This document shows, piece after piece, positions 42,501-48,852 of a stretch of DNA of 64,000 nucleotides. The first letter of the stretch is position 1; every line of letters begins with the position of its first letter. Position numbers and translations under genes: made by a program. This DNA comes from Oceanobacter sp045430275. Lineage in GTDB: Bacteria > Pseudomonadota > Gammaproteobacteria > Pseudomonadales > Oceanobacteraceae. The stretch is from positions 62,001-126,000 of the forward strand of contig JAILXU010000005.1 of NCBI GenBank assembly GCA_045430275.1, written 5' to 3'. The notes beneath the pieces are model-generated. The model saw only the letters and a list, made by a program, of their open reading frames with translations, searched no databases and was not told the DNA's origin.

Positions 42501-44199
42501 CAAGCAGGCCTGGTACAACATCAATGACCCATTTGTGTATCAGGCTCTGACCAGCTTGAACCACACGGGCATGAACAATGCGGCAATGAAGGTCATGCGT
42601 GGGTTCAAACGCATGTTCACGAACTTCACGACCAGCACGCCTCAATTCATCATTGCCAACGCCATTCGTGATTCCCTGAGTGCTATCGCCACGACCGATC
42701 TGAAAACAAACCCGGTTGGGAATATGGCGTCTGGTATCAAAGCATTTGGCGTCTTGGATCGCCATGGCTACCAGCGTGCCAGGCTGATGGCATCAGGCGG
42801 GGCATTTAGCTTTGGTCATGCTTATGGTGAAGATGCCGAGTCCATCCGAATATCCATTGATGGCGAGCTGCGCCGGGCGAAAATCATCCGGGATGCCAAA
42901 GGCGTAACCGGGTTGCTCAAGAGTGGCTGGGATCGGTGGCAGGATGTCAGTAATAGCGCAGAAAATGCCAACCGAATGTCAGCATTCAATCAGGCCGAAG
43001 AGGCTGGAAAAGGCAAGCTGTATGCAGCGTTTCAGGCGCGTGACCTGATGGATTTTAGTGGAATGGGGGCGTGGCCTGCAATCCGCTTCATGATTGACAC
43101 GGTGCCATTCCTCAACGCGCGTATTCAGGGTTTGGACAAGCTGTACCGGTCTGGAGTCAAACCAACCAGCAAAGTTGTGTGGAGTATGCTGGGACGTGGT
43201 GAGGCGTCAGGCAGCGATAAGCAGGCGGCTGCCCGCTTCATGTCTGTTGTTGGGGCTTTGTCCGTGGCGTCAATCGCGCTGTACTTGCACAACAAGGACG
43301 ATGAAGAATTCCAGAAAGCACCAGACTGGATGAAAGACACGTACTGGTGGATTCGCTCCGGTGATGATTTGTATCTGGTGCCCAAGCCGTTCGAGGTCGG
43401 TGCCATTGCGACGATGGCGGAGCGCCTGGTAGAGCAGGCTGTTGATGACAAGGCAACCGGCAAGCTGTTTGCAGAGCGCATGGGCCACATGATGACCAGC
43501 ACCTTTGCATTCAATCCCATGCCGCAAATTGCACAGCCGTTACTGGATATTTACTCAAACAAAGATGCCTTCACGGGGCGCGACATTGAAACAATGGGGC
43601 AGCAGCGCCTGAGTCCATCAAATCGCGTTTCTGGAAGAACCAGTGAATTTGCCCAGGGCATGGGCGTTGGGACTGAGTATCTGTTTGGTGCAGACAGTAA
43701 GCTGACCTTAAGTCCAGTGCAGATAGATCATCTGATTGGTGGATACTTTGGCCAGATAGGAACCTGGGCCGTAGGGCTGGCTGATGTGGGTGTCAGGGCG
43801 CTGGCAGGAGAGGAGCGGCCACACAGTCACTGGTATGAGTATCAGCCGGTGCGCCGATTCTACCGAGACCTGAATGCCCCAGATCCCGGTAAATATCAGA
43901 CCCTGTTTTATGAATCTCTGAGAGAGGCTGCTCAGATACAGGCGGACATCCGACATTTCAGGGAGGCGGGTGAGTTGGTTGAGGCTGCCAAGCTGGCCAA
44001 TGACAATAAGGAGTTGATGAGTATTCGACGCCGACTGGGACGCACACAGCGCCAGCTATCCCGGATTAATGCGCAGATTCGGCAAGTGGAGCGTGGACAG
44101 CTTTCAGCAGAAGAGAAACGCAGGAAGCTGGATCTTCTGAAGCTGAGGAAGGAGCAGTTGATCAAGAAGGTTCAACCGTTGCTGGATGGCATGAGATAG
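30586..44199 (+). CDS. Giant polyvalent virion protein with nuclease-like, pyrophosphatase-like, methylase, helicase and peptidase domains
   Basis: 4537 residues in one uninterrupted frame, a quarter of the prophage. In order: Ala/Gly-rich N-terminus (1-370); a region at about 1120-1220 (GISHLIEARMRK ... WLLSGWE) resembling phage Barnase-EndoU-ColicinE5/D-RelE-like nucleases; an InPase-like domain at about 1298-1425 (GYIKRTTGADGEGVDVFVG); an N6-adenine methylase with motif I VLEPSMGIGN (1810-1819) and NWPF (1877-1880, usually NPPF); an SF2 helicase with GTGKT (2490-2494), DEVH (2671-2674), FTGTP near 2720 and QRNGRGHRQG (3052-3061); a zincin motif HEVVGH (3524-3529); and an LPD38-like region (about 3990-4370). 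This is the polyvalent-protein architecture described by Iyer, Aravind and colleagues. DarB of P1 and the Bcep22 giant protein are the nearest analogies. It is probably packaged and injected to protect phage DNA and prepare the cell. Confidence 0.9.
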   Translation: MSDKQQDGLGWAAQAGLADAENYRSVLRPSESAPDNNNQGFMGDMVDATQHGLGQTIAGLAEAGHQLTGLESLRDASLGANDWAKGQIDQMSASGQESFRKEIFTEDESGDLRLGDGAGDIDTWLLQLGSLAGQVVPQVALGGGAASLGVKAASRIVAKSAARKAVAQGASKEVAQRIGIDASARVMANGGKMKAGIAGQALAETGVTSGMGALAAREEVVEHMTDVELDDSEAFQEAYWGLAVENPGTDTETLRMMARKELGDDMARAVARDPAFLLTNLAMGAVGGKYIDDLLRGAGTGSRLTNAGKQFVAQGVTEGVQGGMERYTINSELADQGIDADRDVMQGVKAAAANEAALGGVLGGVVGGVSKGTPPEQSEPFNMDEYIRQQISQPDPETGGQTGQSSRTDEDGRKVEDIDTLHVDGIGEPVGAEKRRGQYRGIDDDIHIADKQGFYEDAVRLRSVKQMFERAQAMADRGMTDAAARMQRKAQERYDSVFAESEAGESLSGGLPSIYTSDGELVGGELMPSSAPPRKPGETIDGQVRREPGQVSGSAPGLIGKQSGARLESGNPDTPWVMEHDKTAANAAKAQTEQAFTEQQGEQPKTSKVFATAEEDGVPSNERISALIEQRPDFDQHPDAVPYAAESAPNQQDAPSREQDGGIQYEQVDIPAQEQPELQMMDDAGIDYRPESQDRTSELSGRVTDKIRDHKLPENFKDPRLLREDYRGQIQGMVDQLVFNGGSMGAVTAEGGNAPSENPSWYVGMDDEYKRAGTNGFKRAVTKALAGEKLLAPERRAIEGMFEVLKEERRQEVGFAKQQRSERNKFRRVIRGELNPVEAGFVEASPELAASIVQNRKPVTRVIDEITDESFAVDGIDGYGRETAQTIQDALEAGVPEEVVTQVAKSKGDDVLALNIILDQLTEEAGNGKEITSASIEGISASGAVEGEPAWTQEPAPESEVEPALSSYDQADLDRLNEQSTELKPDLTEPESPDSFVLSGSDLPADQAEARGQASLLDSLPDPVVPQEELTQETPANAGVSASEAVESSDHPPVRNRRGNPFKTRGAAKGHLRNNPGYAVLETNEGFELRWLGDDPTNRAVSALRQVVETHGNIEAAVHRDDIGDVDFLWGTEGKPPTKSGKRKGAKGISHLIEARMRKDGLSESEAVAVAGRVAEVVATGKMYGKVTVGETSNVKITDGSYTATLVKPHDSNAWLLSGWENFEEGSKPDGQGEIYDSTQPTHQRTTRARPEVGASSQAKVTPGSPNDSSADIDGAANEAATSPQNATPDPTPAQIEAGNYKKGHAKIQGLDVTIENPRGSNRSGTDPDGHKWSVEMKHHYGYIKRTTGADGEGVDVFVGKEPESQKVFVIDQVNADGTFDEHKVMLGFRNRAQAVHGYKSNYEKGWKVGPVTTMTTDQFKDWLAGPDTDKPVDSKLRAETKPAPGVGVSENTVFTEDAAAKARELLRKKLGQHSSGIDPEIMQAGITLAGYHIEKGARTFAAYAKAMTADLGDVVKPYLKSWYMGVKYDPRAANFDGMDDAATVDSASVEKILSEIRDESARQDVDTADREGVPRTSGDGRERDDAAARVDQEDMAADQSEYVAESSGSQSRVSRSTGIRPASANVEGEGRQFEGGNAGDGRKGAGRAGSPDAGARKSQNRDIRVKAKAESKPTEPSPANPGPGNFHIKNPLDVVGGGQVARFKRNQSAIELFVGLRDKGRKATTEEQEVLAGYTGWGSFGQELFQGNWDNPSPKVGWEGRDEWLREYLGQSDWEGMQRSITNAHYTDPPTVMAMWDMVKQAGFDGGRVLEPSMGIGNFFGMMPKELKNRSSLSGIELDPVTGGMASLLYPDANVSVMGYQNSKTPDGFYDVVIGNWPFENTVIADRRYNRLSPFLHDYFFLKAIDQTRPGGLVIGITSKGTMDKKSSKIRAEMARKAELVAAFRLPSGAFEEYAGTKVVTDILILKKRDQSKGMIADEGWIDSKPFKTPQGEGVDLNEYYHHNPNHVIGTIEYGHGTTFNRPGMIVNRPENMQEELKRIVGMVPEGVFRKESRSEAISYVTNHLNDREGSLVDSSGRLFVAHGEHLAPAEDIKKYSVKSQAETAKRESQLRSLIGLRRQYAKLIDAERHGKPDNPIRKALRKGYQEFVKTHGPLNDSYGLKYLDSIDDPFYPSLASLERAKDGKWVPAAIFDRSTMRTKPVMKNPSIQDAYILARGRSVNPGLDEISKATGKSKDEIKRTLVDSGAVYETPDGDIEPSDIYLSGNVRQKLRFAKQALGQGNKEIERNIKALEKVIPKDVPYFNIVVQMGASWVPTSVYEDYIGHMLNLNSTKGVRVTYKAGSWKASIESSLVQRSEAVTGFGTPQYDFNALVNKAIRNQVVTIRRKQSDGSYHVDEEATKEVNGKVSDMRELFGEWIWSDPDRRISLEREYNEARNAYAEASFDGAFMPMEGMALSLGSGPFNLRSHQQNAIWRAIVMRKSLNAHEVGTGKTFTLTGIALESRRYGLARKPLVMAHNANSKSVAAEAQMMYPSAKILYIDNLSPKQIKTRMRQIANDDWDMIVMPHSLIDRLTFTEETLMKMARDEIADLEAEAEMAANEEGKGFDRSVFSDNEGAREQAMKKLRSPTAKDLVKTRNRIIETIKKQAQKSSRNGAIPFEELGIDMLLVDEVHEFKKPPFATRMQMKGLNTQASAKSIAMNFMASYIRGQNNGGNVHLFTGTPITNTLSETFHMMRYIMKEEMADIDLDQWDGWFGSFASETTDVEMNPAGEYEAVSRLSSFINVPELRRLFGQYMDVVFSDDMPEMKPRRTKSGKLLSDSGLTELEKGELINGRTEGAKDRPYKRVINENSDLSPDQKHEFGLIQGYAKSWRDMKSRERMEAMRSGAPESPIIHENLAAKASFDVRLIGGEQYAGQEGNISDHANSKSSRAIKNIVDIYRSNKDANQVIFTQMGLGTTATKKKVKIKTFSTVKDMVERLVQAGIPRKEIAVVDGSTSKDKRKAIADAMNRSEIRVVFGSTQSLGVGVNMQRNLRAMHHLDAPWMPGDLEQRNGRGHRQGNQWNTVLEYRYLTDRIDGRRWQVLAIKDRFIKQFLKSTDSDRVIEGDAAADEEGSIVESFSEAAGDPRILIRTKLNKKLEKLKNAKRLHDVGIVDAKGMVDRISRKLYYYETELADLKESRVVETVEKLLRDNSEKGFEMIIQGEPFSDQKSAQTAIDTYAANEITQEKGRQRSIGKYRGFDLRMSWPEFSPAPVITVSINGKPISSNETPKIVSLNAQLRKVPKVAENKRAHMAELESSRVRAKEVMKSPFHQESRLKQVKEELANLERDIEENPVAPPSWLRTGAPVESTAHWKGEPYEVTGHRWSELGWFVVINRDGTPYSVPYTEVMDEQGMALYEERRFEMPVAERSNDDSEGGEILASLADRIREAAKLKQQTKPPTEAALLHKGQVEKWIRDADKLVADNVTVVPRFDDLPISIRTRYKLSDTGDLEGIFDQGNGKAYVIADRIPDASSALKTATHEVVGHKGVIAFLKEREAKGGRDFFGVLDDIYKSVGRRPIDRMVGRYGFDYSVDGDRRNAVLEYIAHLSETGKKPSLVQRAVGALKAALRRLVPSVPWSETDVLVLIQKGRGVLKQPVGVTSGLAKGDSAPLARLSDSLLNDESLSEEQKEALSKIGPKSAKETAVERVSEALSRWRLKLRQGLVDKYAALMEMDKQVLGGEITTEENITRSSWVRARMSGAASGAVTAMMNTGRIYLDEKEGVIDVRENSNGLVFALNKLGSAAEVEKFFGWIAGNRADKLREEGRENLFDDTDIDALKSLNRGTLPDGRKREAAYQDVFTEFQQYRDDVLAISEKAGVITAEDRALWRDEFYVPFYRIMEDEDKPQGPRVMKGLSRQEAYKKLKGGTQNVNDLLQNTIMNFHHLVDASMKNLAAQQAIDNAEALGIAELTPEAARDKKASTFVLRDGKQAWYNINDPFVYQALTSLNHTGMNNAAMKVMRGFKRMFTNFTTSTPQFIIANAIRDSLSAIATTDLKTNPVGNMASGIKAFGVLDRHGYQRARLMASGGAFSFGHAYGEDAESIRISIDGELRRAKIIRDAKGVTGLLKSGWDRWQDVSNSAENANRMSAFNQAEEAGKGKLYAAFQARDLMDFSGMGAWPAIRFMIDTVPFLNARIQGLDKLYRSGVKPTSKVVWSMLGRGEASGSDKQAAARFMSVVGALSVASIALYLHNKDDEEFQKAPDWMKDTYWWIRSGDDLYLVPKPFEVGAIATMAERLVEQAVDDKATGKLFAERMGHMMTSTFAFNPMPQIAQPLLDIYSNKDAFTGRDIETMGQQRLSPSNRVSGRTSEFAQGMGVGTEYLFGADSKLTLSPVQIDHLIGGYFGQIGTWAVGLADVGVRALAGEERPHSHWYEYQPVRRFYRDLNAPDPGKYQTLFYESLREAAQIQADIRHFREAGELVEAAKLANDNKELMSIRRRLGRTQRQLSRINAQIRQVERGQLSAEEKRRKLDLLKLRKEQLIKKVQPLLDGMR

Positions 44200-44239
44200 A
44201 AAGGGGGCAGTCTCCATTTGAAAAATAATGGCAAGCCCT

Positions 44240-44330
44240 CTTGATATTTTCCGCCAGCAAAGGCAAGATTTCCCCAGACTGACGAAACTACACCTAAAGC
44301 CCGGCGGATTAATTTCCATCGGGCTTTTTT
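44240..44330 (+). promoter_or_regulatory. Late control module B: promoter followed by intrinsic terminator
   Basis: TTGATA (44241-44246) and CAAGAT (44264-44269), 17 bases apart, then a terminator (aagcccg 44297-44303 / cgggctt 44320-44326, T run). A CTGGAGG ribosome site follows. The first 66 bases match module A at 56 positions. It stands between the giant gene and the lysis-packaging-structural operon. Confidence 0.6.
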
Positions 44331-44348
44331 ATTGCCTGGAGGAAGCCG

Positions 44349-44609
44349 GTGGCGAACAGCGTTGAAGGGCTTGGACATGCCATTGTTGGCAGTGCTCATG
44401 CCGCAACCTATGGGGGGTCTGGCGCTGCCGTGGTGTCTGGCGCAGCTGCGGCAAAGGAAATTGTGTACGGGCTGACTCCACCAGAGTGGTCGTTCGTTGG
44501 TGTGGTGGGTGGCTTGGCCATTGGCCTTGTTGGCCTGCTGGTTAATGTCGTGGTCAACGTCTGGTACAAACGTCAGCAGCTCAAAATCTTACGGGAGCAG
44601 TCCAAGTGA
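44349..44609 (+). CDS. Putative holin (HP1-type)
   Basis: 86 residues from a GTG start behind CTGGAGG. A weakly hydrophobic N-terminal segment (GAAVVSGAAAAKEIVYGL) is followed by PPEWSFVGVVGGLAIGLVGLLVNVVVNVWYKRQQ, one strong transmembrane helix and a basic tail. The S/P-P-E-W then TM then WYK-R layout resembles HP1-family holins. It is the first gene of the lysis and structural operon. Holins permeabilise the inner membrane at lysis. Confidence 0.65.
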   Translation: MANSVEGLGHAIVGSAHAATYGGSGAAVVSGAAAAKEIVYGLTPPEWSFVGVVGGLAIGLVGLLVNVVVNVWYKRQQLKILREQSK

Positions 44610-44890
44610 AACACTACAAAGAAACAGGAACTGGCGCTGTTGAAGTGGCGATTGTCCACGGCGAATCCCTGCTGGCTGTTGAGTTCGATTGCCCGTCTGA
44701 TGCCAATCAGGTTCTGAGTATTGCCCAGAAGAAGGGGCACGGAACGGTATTCAAGAGTCTGGGTAAGGATGTAGACGGTACGCTGGCAGCCGGTGATGTG
44801 GTGAATCTGGAAGTTCCTGGAACCAGCTTTCTGAAATTCACGCCCAGCAATGCTTCTGCAGAATTTACGGTAAGGGTATATCCGGGATGA
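44606..44890 (+). CDS. Small beta-rich protein, unknown
   Basis: 94 residues (VEVAIVHGESLLAVEFDCPSD...LKFTPSNASAEFTVRVYPG), predicted all-beta. It overlaps neighbours by four bases on both sides. It could be a small virion or tail-spike accessory protein; no family recognised. Confidence 0.5.
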   Translation: MKHYKETGTGAVEVAIVHGESLLAVEFDCPSDANQVLSIAQKKGHGTVFKSLGKDVDGTLAAGDVVNLEVPGTSFLKFTPSNASAEFTVRVYPG

Positions 44891-46341
44891 TACGCCCGCA
44901 GGTGCGCAGCCAGATCAGGCCGCAGCGACGATTGAAGACTGTTGTGCAGGCTGTACGCCGTAACTTCATTCGCCTCAAGCCTGCAGCTCAGCAATACATC
45001 AAGCTGGGTAGTTTTGACTTTGGCGACGAGTATGAAATCGAAGTCTCCTGGGCAACCACTAACACGAAAAATCAAGTGTTGCTGGGTGACTCACACACAT
45101 CCACATATTATCTGAACATATCTAATAGTATTGCTTGGTGGTCTAACGGCAATGCGTATTCATTTGATCCGGGTGCAGTCACTATACAAGACGGTCTATT
45201 ACACACCCTACGGGTGATATCCACGCCAACTACTATCAGAATGGTATTAGACGGAATTGAATTACAACGACTAACCTCCTCTTCATATACCCCTTACCCA
45301 GGGGTAGTGAATAATGTGTTACTCGGTAGTTCCAATTCAAACCCTACAACTTTTGATGGGTACATATCAGATCTAAAAATCTGGGCAGGTGGTGACAAGG
45401 AATCTGGAGACCTTATTAATGAGTGGCGCTTAGACGATACACTGGAAGATAGTATCATCAGATCTTCTACAGTTGTAGAAGGCCCTGAGATCGTTATCAA
45501 TGGTGACTTCGGTGGTGGTATGTCCGATTGGGCACCATTAAGAGGTGCCTCACTATCCTCAGGTAATGGCCAAATAACTATCGTCAACGGGGATGCAGGA
45601 TTCGGCGGGACGTTCCAGCCAATCACGCTGGAAGTTGGAGAGAAGTATATTGTATCAGCGGACTATACCCACGTTAACGGATCTGGATTTTTAATGATTT
45701 CAGGTTCGAATAATCTGGGCAACCCGCGTCTGTTAGAGGTTGAGGTTGCAACAGAGGACGCTAACTTCACTCAAGTGTTTACCGCCACACATGCGACTGC
45801 ATATATAGGTGTTGCTCAAGGTAGCACAGCAACGCCTGGAACTATTTCAAGATTCAGTAATATAACAGTCAAAAAATTAACGGGCGGGACATACGGAACG
45901 GCTGTTAACATGGATTCATCTGACTCTGAATTATTTGAAGAGATTGGCGGCCTTTGGTCTGGCCCGGAACTACTGGAAAATGGTGGGTTTGATGAGCCTT
46001 CCGGCTGGAATGTCCCGGCATCAGCATCGATTAACAATGGAGCCTGTTGGTTTGATAATTCAACCGCTGAATTTTTGCGGGCCAGCTTATTAGATCGCTT
46101 TGAGTCGGGCTGTCGTTATAGATCTTATTGCAAGTTAGAGCATGAAGTTAAATATGATCGCCGGTTCAGACTACCTTACGACGGTAGCGTTTCAAATATT
46201 AAGACAGGTGTCTTTGGTGAAAACGACTTCAGGTTTATTGCAGGCGGAAGCGGGTCAACTGTTTTTATTGGGTATCCGAACGGATATACAGGCCGATTAG
46301 ACGATGTTTCTATTCGTAAGATATTAGAGGTTGCGGTATGA
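44887..46341 (+). CDS. Putative receptor-binding/tail appendage with LamG-like and carbohydrate-binding-like modules
   Basis: 484 residues. After a basic N-terminus (MIRPQVRSQIRPQRR) there is a LamG/concanavalin-like domain (about 35-190: EIEVSWATTNTKNQVLL ... FDGYISDLKIWAGG..EWRLDD). Two CBM-like jelly-roll modules follow (ELLENGGFDEPSGWNV is the typical CBM opening, also PEIVINGDFGGGMSDW). Such modules bind glycans. The DNA is clearly AT-richer than neighbouring genes, as expected for a swapped host-recognition gene. Confidence 0.65.
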   Translation: MIRPQVRSQIRPQRRLKTVVQAVRRNFIRLKPAAQQYIKLGSFDFGDEYEIEVSWATTNTKNQVLLGDSHTSTYYLNISNSIAWWSNGNAYSFDPGAVTIQDGLLHTLRVISTPTTIRMVLDGIELQRLTSSSYTPYPGVVNNVLLGSSNSNPTTFDGYISDLKIWAGGDKESGDLINEWRLDDTLEDSIIRSSTVVEGPEIVINGDFGGGMSDWAPLRGASLSSGNGQITIVNGDAGFGGTFQPITLEVGEKYIVSADYTHVNGSGFLMISGSNNLGNPRLLEVEVATEDANFTQVFTATHATAYIGVAQGSTATPGTISRFSNITVKKLTGGTYGTAVNMDSSDSELFEEIGGLWSGPELLENGGFDEPSGWNVPASASINNGACWFDNSTAEFLRASLLDRFESGCRYRSYCKLEHEVKYDRRFRLPYDGSVSNIKTGVFGENDFRFIAGGSGSTVFIGYPNGYTGRLDDVSIRKILEVAV

Positions 46342-46775
46342 AGCAGTGGTGCATGATTCCATTATCCGCCACCGGCCCGCTTGGCGAGTGGCTTAATAAT
46401 CGTCCAGCTAATATGCCGGGTAATGCAATGGATCACAGTAATATCCTACTAGTTATTACACCTCCTGATGATGCATTGGCATCAGCAGATCGGGTGGTTT
46501 ATTTACCACTGGAAGCGGAGCCAGAACAATTAGTTGGCATTATTGGTAATGAGTTGTTAAAGGCAGGTAATGTCGTTTTGATCGGTAGTCCGGGGCAGTT
46601 TGAGTCGGCTTATCAGCGCTGGGAGTGGTGGGCCTGGTGTGCGCCATTCGCGTATGACTCTGATGATGCCCCACTGTTTTTGAGGCTATTGGAATCCAGC
46701 CCGTTACCGGCTGGTATCACTCGTCATCAGGCGCGTGAGATGATCAAGATGCAGATACAGGCCCCGTCACAATGA
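46338..46775 (+). CDS. Hypothetical protein linked to the receptor-binding gene
   Basis: 145 residues with Trp-rich centre (YQRWEWWAWCAPFAYD). It overlaps both neighbours by four bases and shares the AT-rich composition at its start. Possibly a chaperone or adaptor for the appendage, by linkage only. Confidence 0.5.
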   Translation: MKQWCMIPLSATGPLGEWLNNRPANMPGNAMDHSNILLVITPPDDALASADRVVYLPLEAEPEQLVGIIGNELLKAGNVVLIGSPGQFESAYQRWEWWAWCAPFAYDSDDAPLFLRLLESSPLPAGITRHQAREMIKMQIQAPSQ

Positions 46776-47233
46776 AGATCAACGGATTAAATGGTTCGTC
46801 GTATGTGGTTGATGAGTACCCAGATTTGTCTGGTGTTCAGGATTCAATCCTGCGTAATGGAAGCACCCTGTCGTATGTGGGTAGCACTGAAAGTTGGTTC
46901 TTTGTGGTGAGCGGGCGGACGGTAAGCATCCGCGTGCCGTTTGGCTTTGAGTGGGATGGTGCTTCTATCCCTGGCTTTGGCCGATGGCTGGTTGGTCATC
47001 CGCTCGATAATGCCTTTCGAGTTCCTTCCCTGGTTCATGATGCAGGGTATGCGGGCCGCACTACGCGAGTACTGCATGACGTTATATTTTTCCACCTGTT
47101 GCGGCAATTTGGTGTTCCGCTTTGGAAAGCGTCAATCATGTACACCGCTGTCCGTATCGGGGGGCATGTGTACTACGCCTCTGAGACCTCGCGCCTTTGG
47201 CGTGGCGTGAAGAGAGTGCTTGATCGTAGCTGA
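46772..47233 (+). CDS. DUF1353 family protein
   Basis: 153 residues. SIRVPFGFEWDGASIPGFGRWLVGHPLDNAFRVPSLVHDAGYAG and VIFFHLLRQFGVPLWKASIMYTAVRIGG match the DUF1353 pattern (VP-x-GF-x-(W/T)DGAS-x-P .. HD). It is common near phage lysis genes. The conserved D/HD residues suggest a metal site, but the function is unknown. Confidence 0.82.
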   Translation: MKINGLNGSSYVVDEYPDLSGVQDSILRNGSTLSYVGSTESWFFVVSGRTVSIRVPFGFEWDGASIPGFGRWLVGHPLDNAFRVPSLVHDAGYAGRTTRVLHDVIFFHLLRQFGVPLWKASIMYTAVRIGGHVYYASETSRLWRGVKRVLDRS

Positions 47234-47250
47234 GAAAACCACCTTAACCA

Positions 47251-47274
47251 AACCGGCCACGAGCCGGTTTTTTT
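47251..47274 (+). terminator. Intrinsic terminator just before the endolysin ribosome site
   Basis: Stem aaccggc/gccggtt with loop cacga and a T run. CTGGAG begins a few bases later, so read-through is needed to make endolysin from upstream promoters. Confidence 0.85.
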
Positions 47275-47290
47275 GTGCCTGGAGATATTC

Positions 47291-47716
47291 ATGAGTTATT
47301 CACTTGGCAGGCGCTCGGCGTCAAATCTGATGACGTGCGACACCCGGCTTCAGGCTGTTGCCAGGCGGGCACTGAGTTATGGCGTGATGGATTTTTCGGT
47401 GATAGAAGGCCATCGCAGCCTTCAGCGCCAGAAAGAGCTTTATGACGATGGCAAGAGCCAGATTGATGGAATCCGCAAAAAAGGGAAGCACAACAAAACA
47501 CCCAGCGGGGCCATGGATCTGCTTCCATATCCTGCCGAAGTAAATGGCATCAACGTCTGGAGTGATCGTCAGCGATTCTGCGTGCTGGCTGGACTCATCA
47601 TGGCTGCGGCTGCAGAAGAGGGCGTCAAGCTCCGCTGGGGCGGCGACTGGGACGGTGACGGCAATAATGCAGACTCAAATTTCCACGACCTTCCTCACTT
47701 TGAACTGATCGACTGA
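47291..47716 (+). CDS. Endolysin, M15-family peptidase (L-Ala-D-Glu type)
   Basis: 141 residues from ATG 47291 behind CTGGAG. FSVIEGHRSLQRQKELYDDGKSQ opens the M15C domain. KHNKTPSGAMDLLPYP is a variant of the usual SxHxxGxAxD metal motif, and DLPHFELID supplies the last zinc ligand. It should cleave peptidoglycan peptides at lysis and needs the holin for access. Confidence 0.88.
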   Translation: MSYSLGRRSASNLMTCDTRLQAVARRALSYGVMDFSVIEGHRSLQRQKELYDDGKSQIDGIRKKGKHNKTPSGAMDLLPYPAEVNGINVWSDRQRFCVLAGLIMAAAAEEGVKLRWGGDWDGDGNNADSNFHDLPHFELID

Positions 47717-47730
47717 CAAAGGTATTGACT

Positions 47731-48249
47731 ATGAAATTGTTAACACTGCTTGCGGTGGGCATTTGCATGTCCGTCTCTTGTGTTTCCGCCATGGCATCTA
47801 CGCTCGACGCCGCTGATGTTGGATCTGTGATTGGTGTCCTTTCTGCTTGGAATACCCTGCCATTGGAAGGGCAGGTGGTGGCAGCACTTGTGCTTCTGTC
47901 ACACGCCGCCTCTTGGGTGACTGCTCTGACCCCGACACCGAAGGACGATGTGTATGCAGGCAAGCTCAAGCGCTACACCAGTGGTGCTTACAAGTTTGTG
48001 GAGTTGCTGGCTCTGGTCAACGGGAAGGCCAAGCAGCGCCAGTCCAGTACGTCGATGATTGACGACATTGAGGCTGAGTTGCGCGAAAAGTCCGGCTCAA
48101 TTTACACCGACAATCGGATTACAGTCGGATTCAGTGTTCTCCGTGGTGTGATCGACTCGGAAGGGCTACCCGACAAAGGCCCAATCTTCGGGAATATAGA
48201 TCGTAAGACACCATCCATTCCATCAAGCGAATTGTCAGATGGCGAGTAA
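47731..48249 (+). CDS. Membrane/exported lysis-region protein
   Basis: 172 residues from ATG 47731. A signal-like N-terminus (MKLLTLLAVGICMSVSCVSAMA) precedes a second hydrophobic segment (GQVVAALVLLSHAASWVTAL) and TPTPKDDVYAGKLKRYTSGAYKFVELLALVNGKAKQ, a segment I have seen in phage lysis-region proteins. The C-terminus is polar. It could be a spanin-like or second holin component; not resolved. Confidence 0.55.
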   Translation: MKLLTLLAVGICMSVSCVSAMASTLDAADVGSVIGVLSAWNTLPLEGQVVAALVLLSHAASWVTALTPTPKDDVYAGKLKRYTSGAYKFVELLALVNGKAKQRQSSTSMIDDIEAELREKSGSIYTDNRITVGFSVLRGVIDSEGLPDKGPIFGNIDRKTPSIPSSELSDGE

Positions 48250-48850
48250 GGAAGAGCGCGAAGCTACCAAAAGGCTATGTGAGGCCAGGTATCGGCTGGG
48301 CACATTCACAAATGTTGAGCTGGCAGCAGAGTTCGGTGTGACCGAAACCACGGTGCGCAACTGGGCCAAGAAGGGTGGATGGAAGAAAGACCTGACGCAG
48401 TCTGTTCAGAAGCTGACGCGGCGCAAGATTGCAGAAGCAACAAAGGACGCGATTAAGCCAGACCCAGATACTGGCGAAGTTGATGAAGAGAAAGTTGTCG
48501 AGGCTGTTGCCTCTGAGGCCAGCCAAGTGGTGCTGAACCATCGTGTTCTGGGTGGTCGCTTTGAAGGTGCAACCACCAATTTACTGACTCGATTGGAAGA
48601 GCAGGTCGCGAACGAAAAGATCACCGTTCAGATTCAGGACGCTGCTGTTCAGGTTGATGTGCCTTTGGAGTACGTGGCCAAGGTACTGGATGCGGCTACC
48701 AAGTCGTTCGAGCGCATCGTCAAGATTCAGCGCTTGTCGTATGGGCTGGATGAAAAGGAAGAGCAGAAGATGCCGGGTGAAGACCTGACGGACTCTGAGC
48801 TGGATCGCAAGATTTCGCGCCTATCGAAAGCATTGAAAGACGACGATTGA
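48239..48850 (+). CDS. Terminase small subunit
   Basis: 203 residues. An N-terminal HTH (GTFTNVELAAEFGVTETTVRNWAKKGGWKKDL) for DNA recognition is followed by a long helical oligomerisation region. It overlaps the preceding gene by 11 bases and is followed by the large subunit. It should recognise the packaging site. Confidence 0.85.
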   Translation: MASKEEREATKRLCEARYRLGTFTNVELAAEFGVTETTVRNWAKKGGWKKDLTQSVQKLTRRKIAEATKDAIKPDPDTGEVDEEKVVEAVASEASQVVLNHRVLGGRFEGATTNLLTRLEEQVANEKITVQIQDAAVQVDVPLEYVAKVLDAATKSFERIVKIQRLSYGLDEKEEQKMPGEDLTDSELDRKISRLSKALKDDD

Positions 48851-48852
48851 TA

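Noticed and set aside
41941..42765. 274-codon minus-strand frame
   Set aside because: Antisense to the giant protein gene within the LPD38-like region; no motifs or ribosome site.
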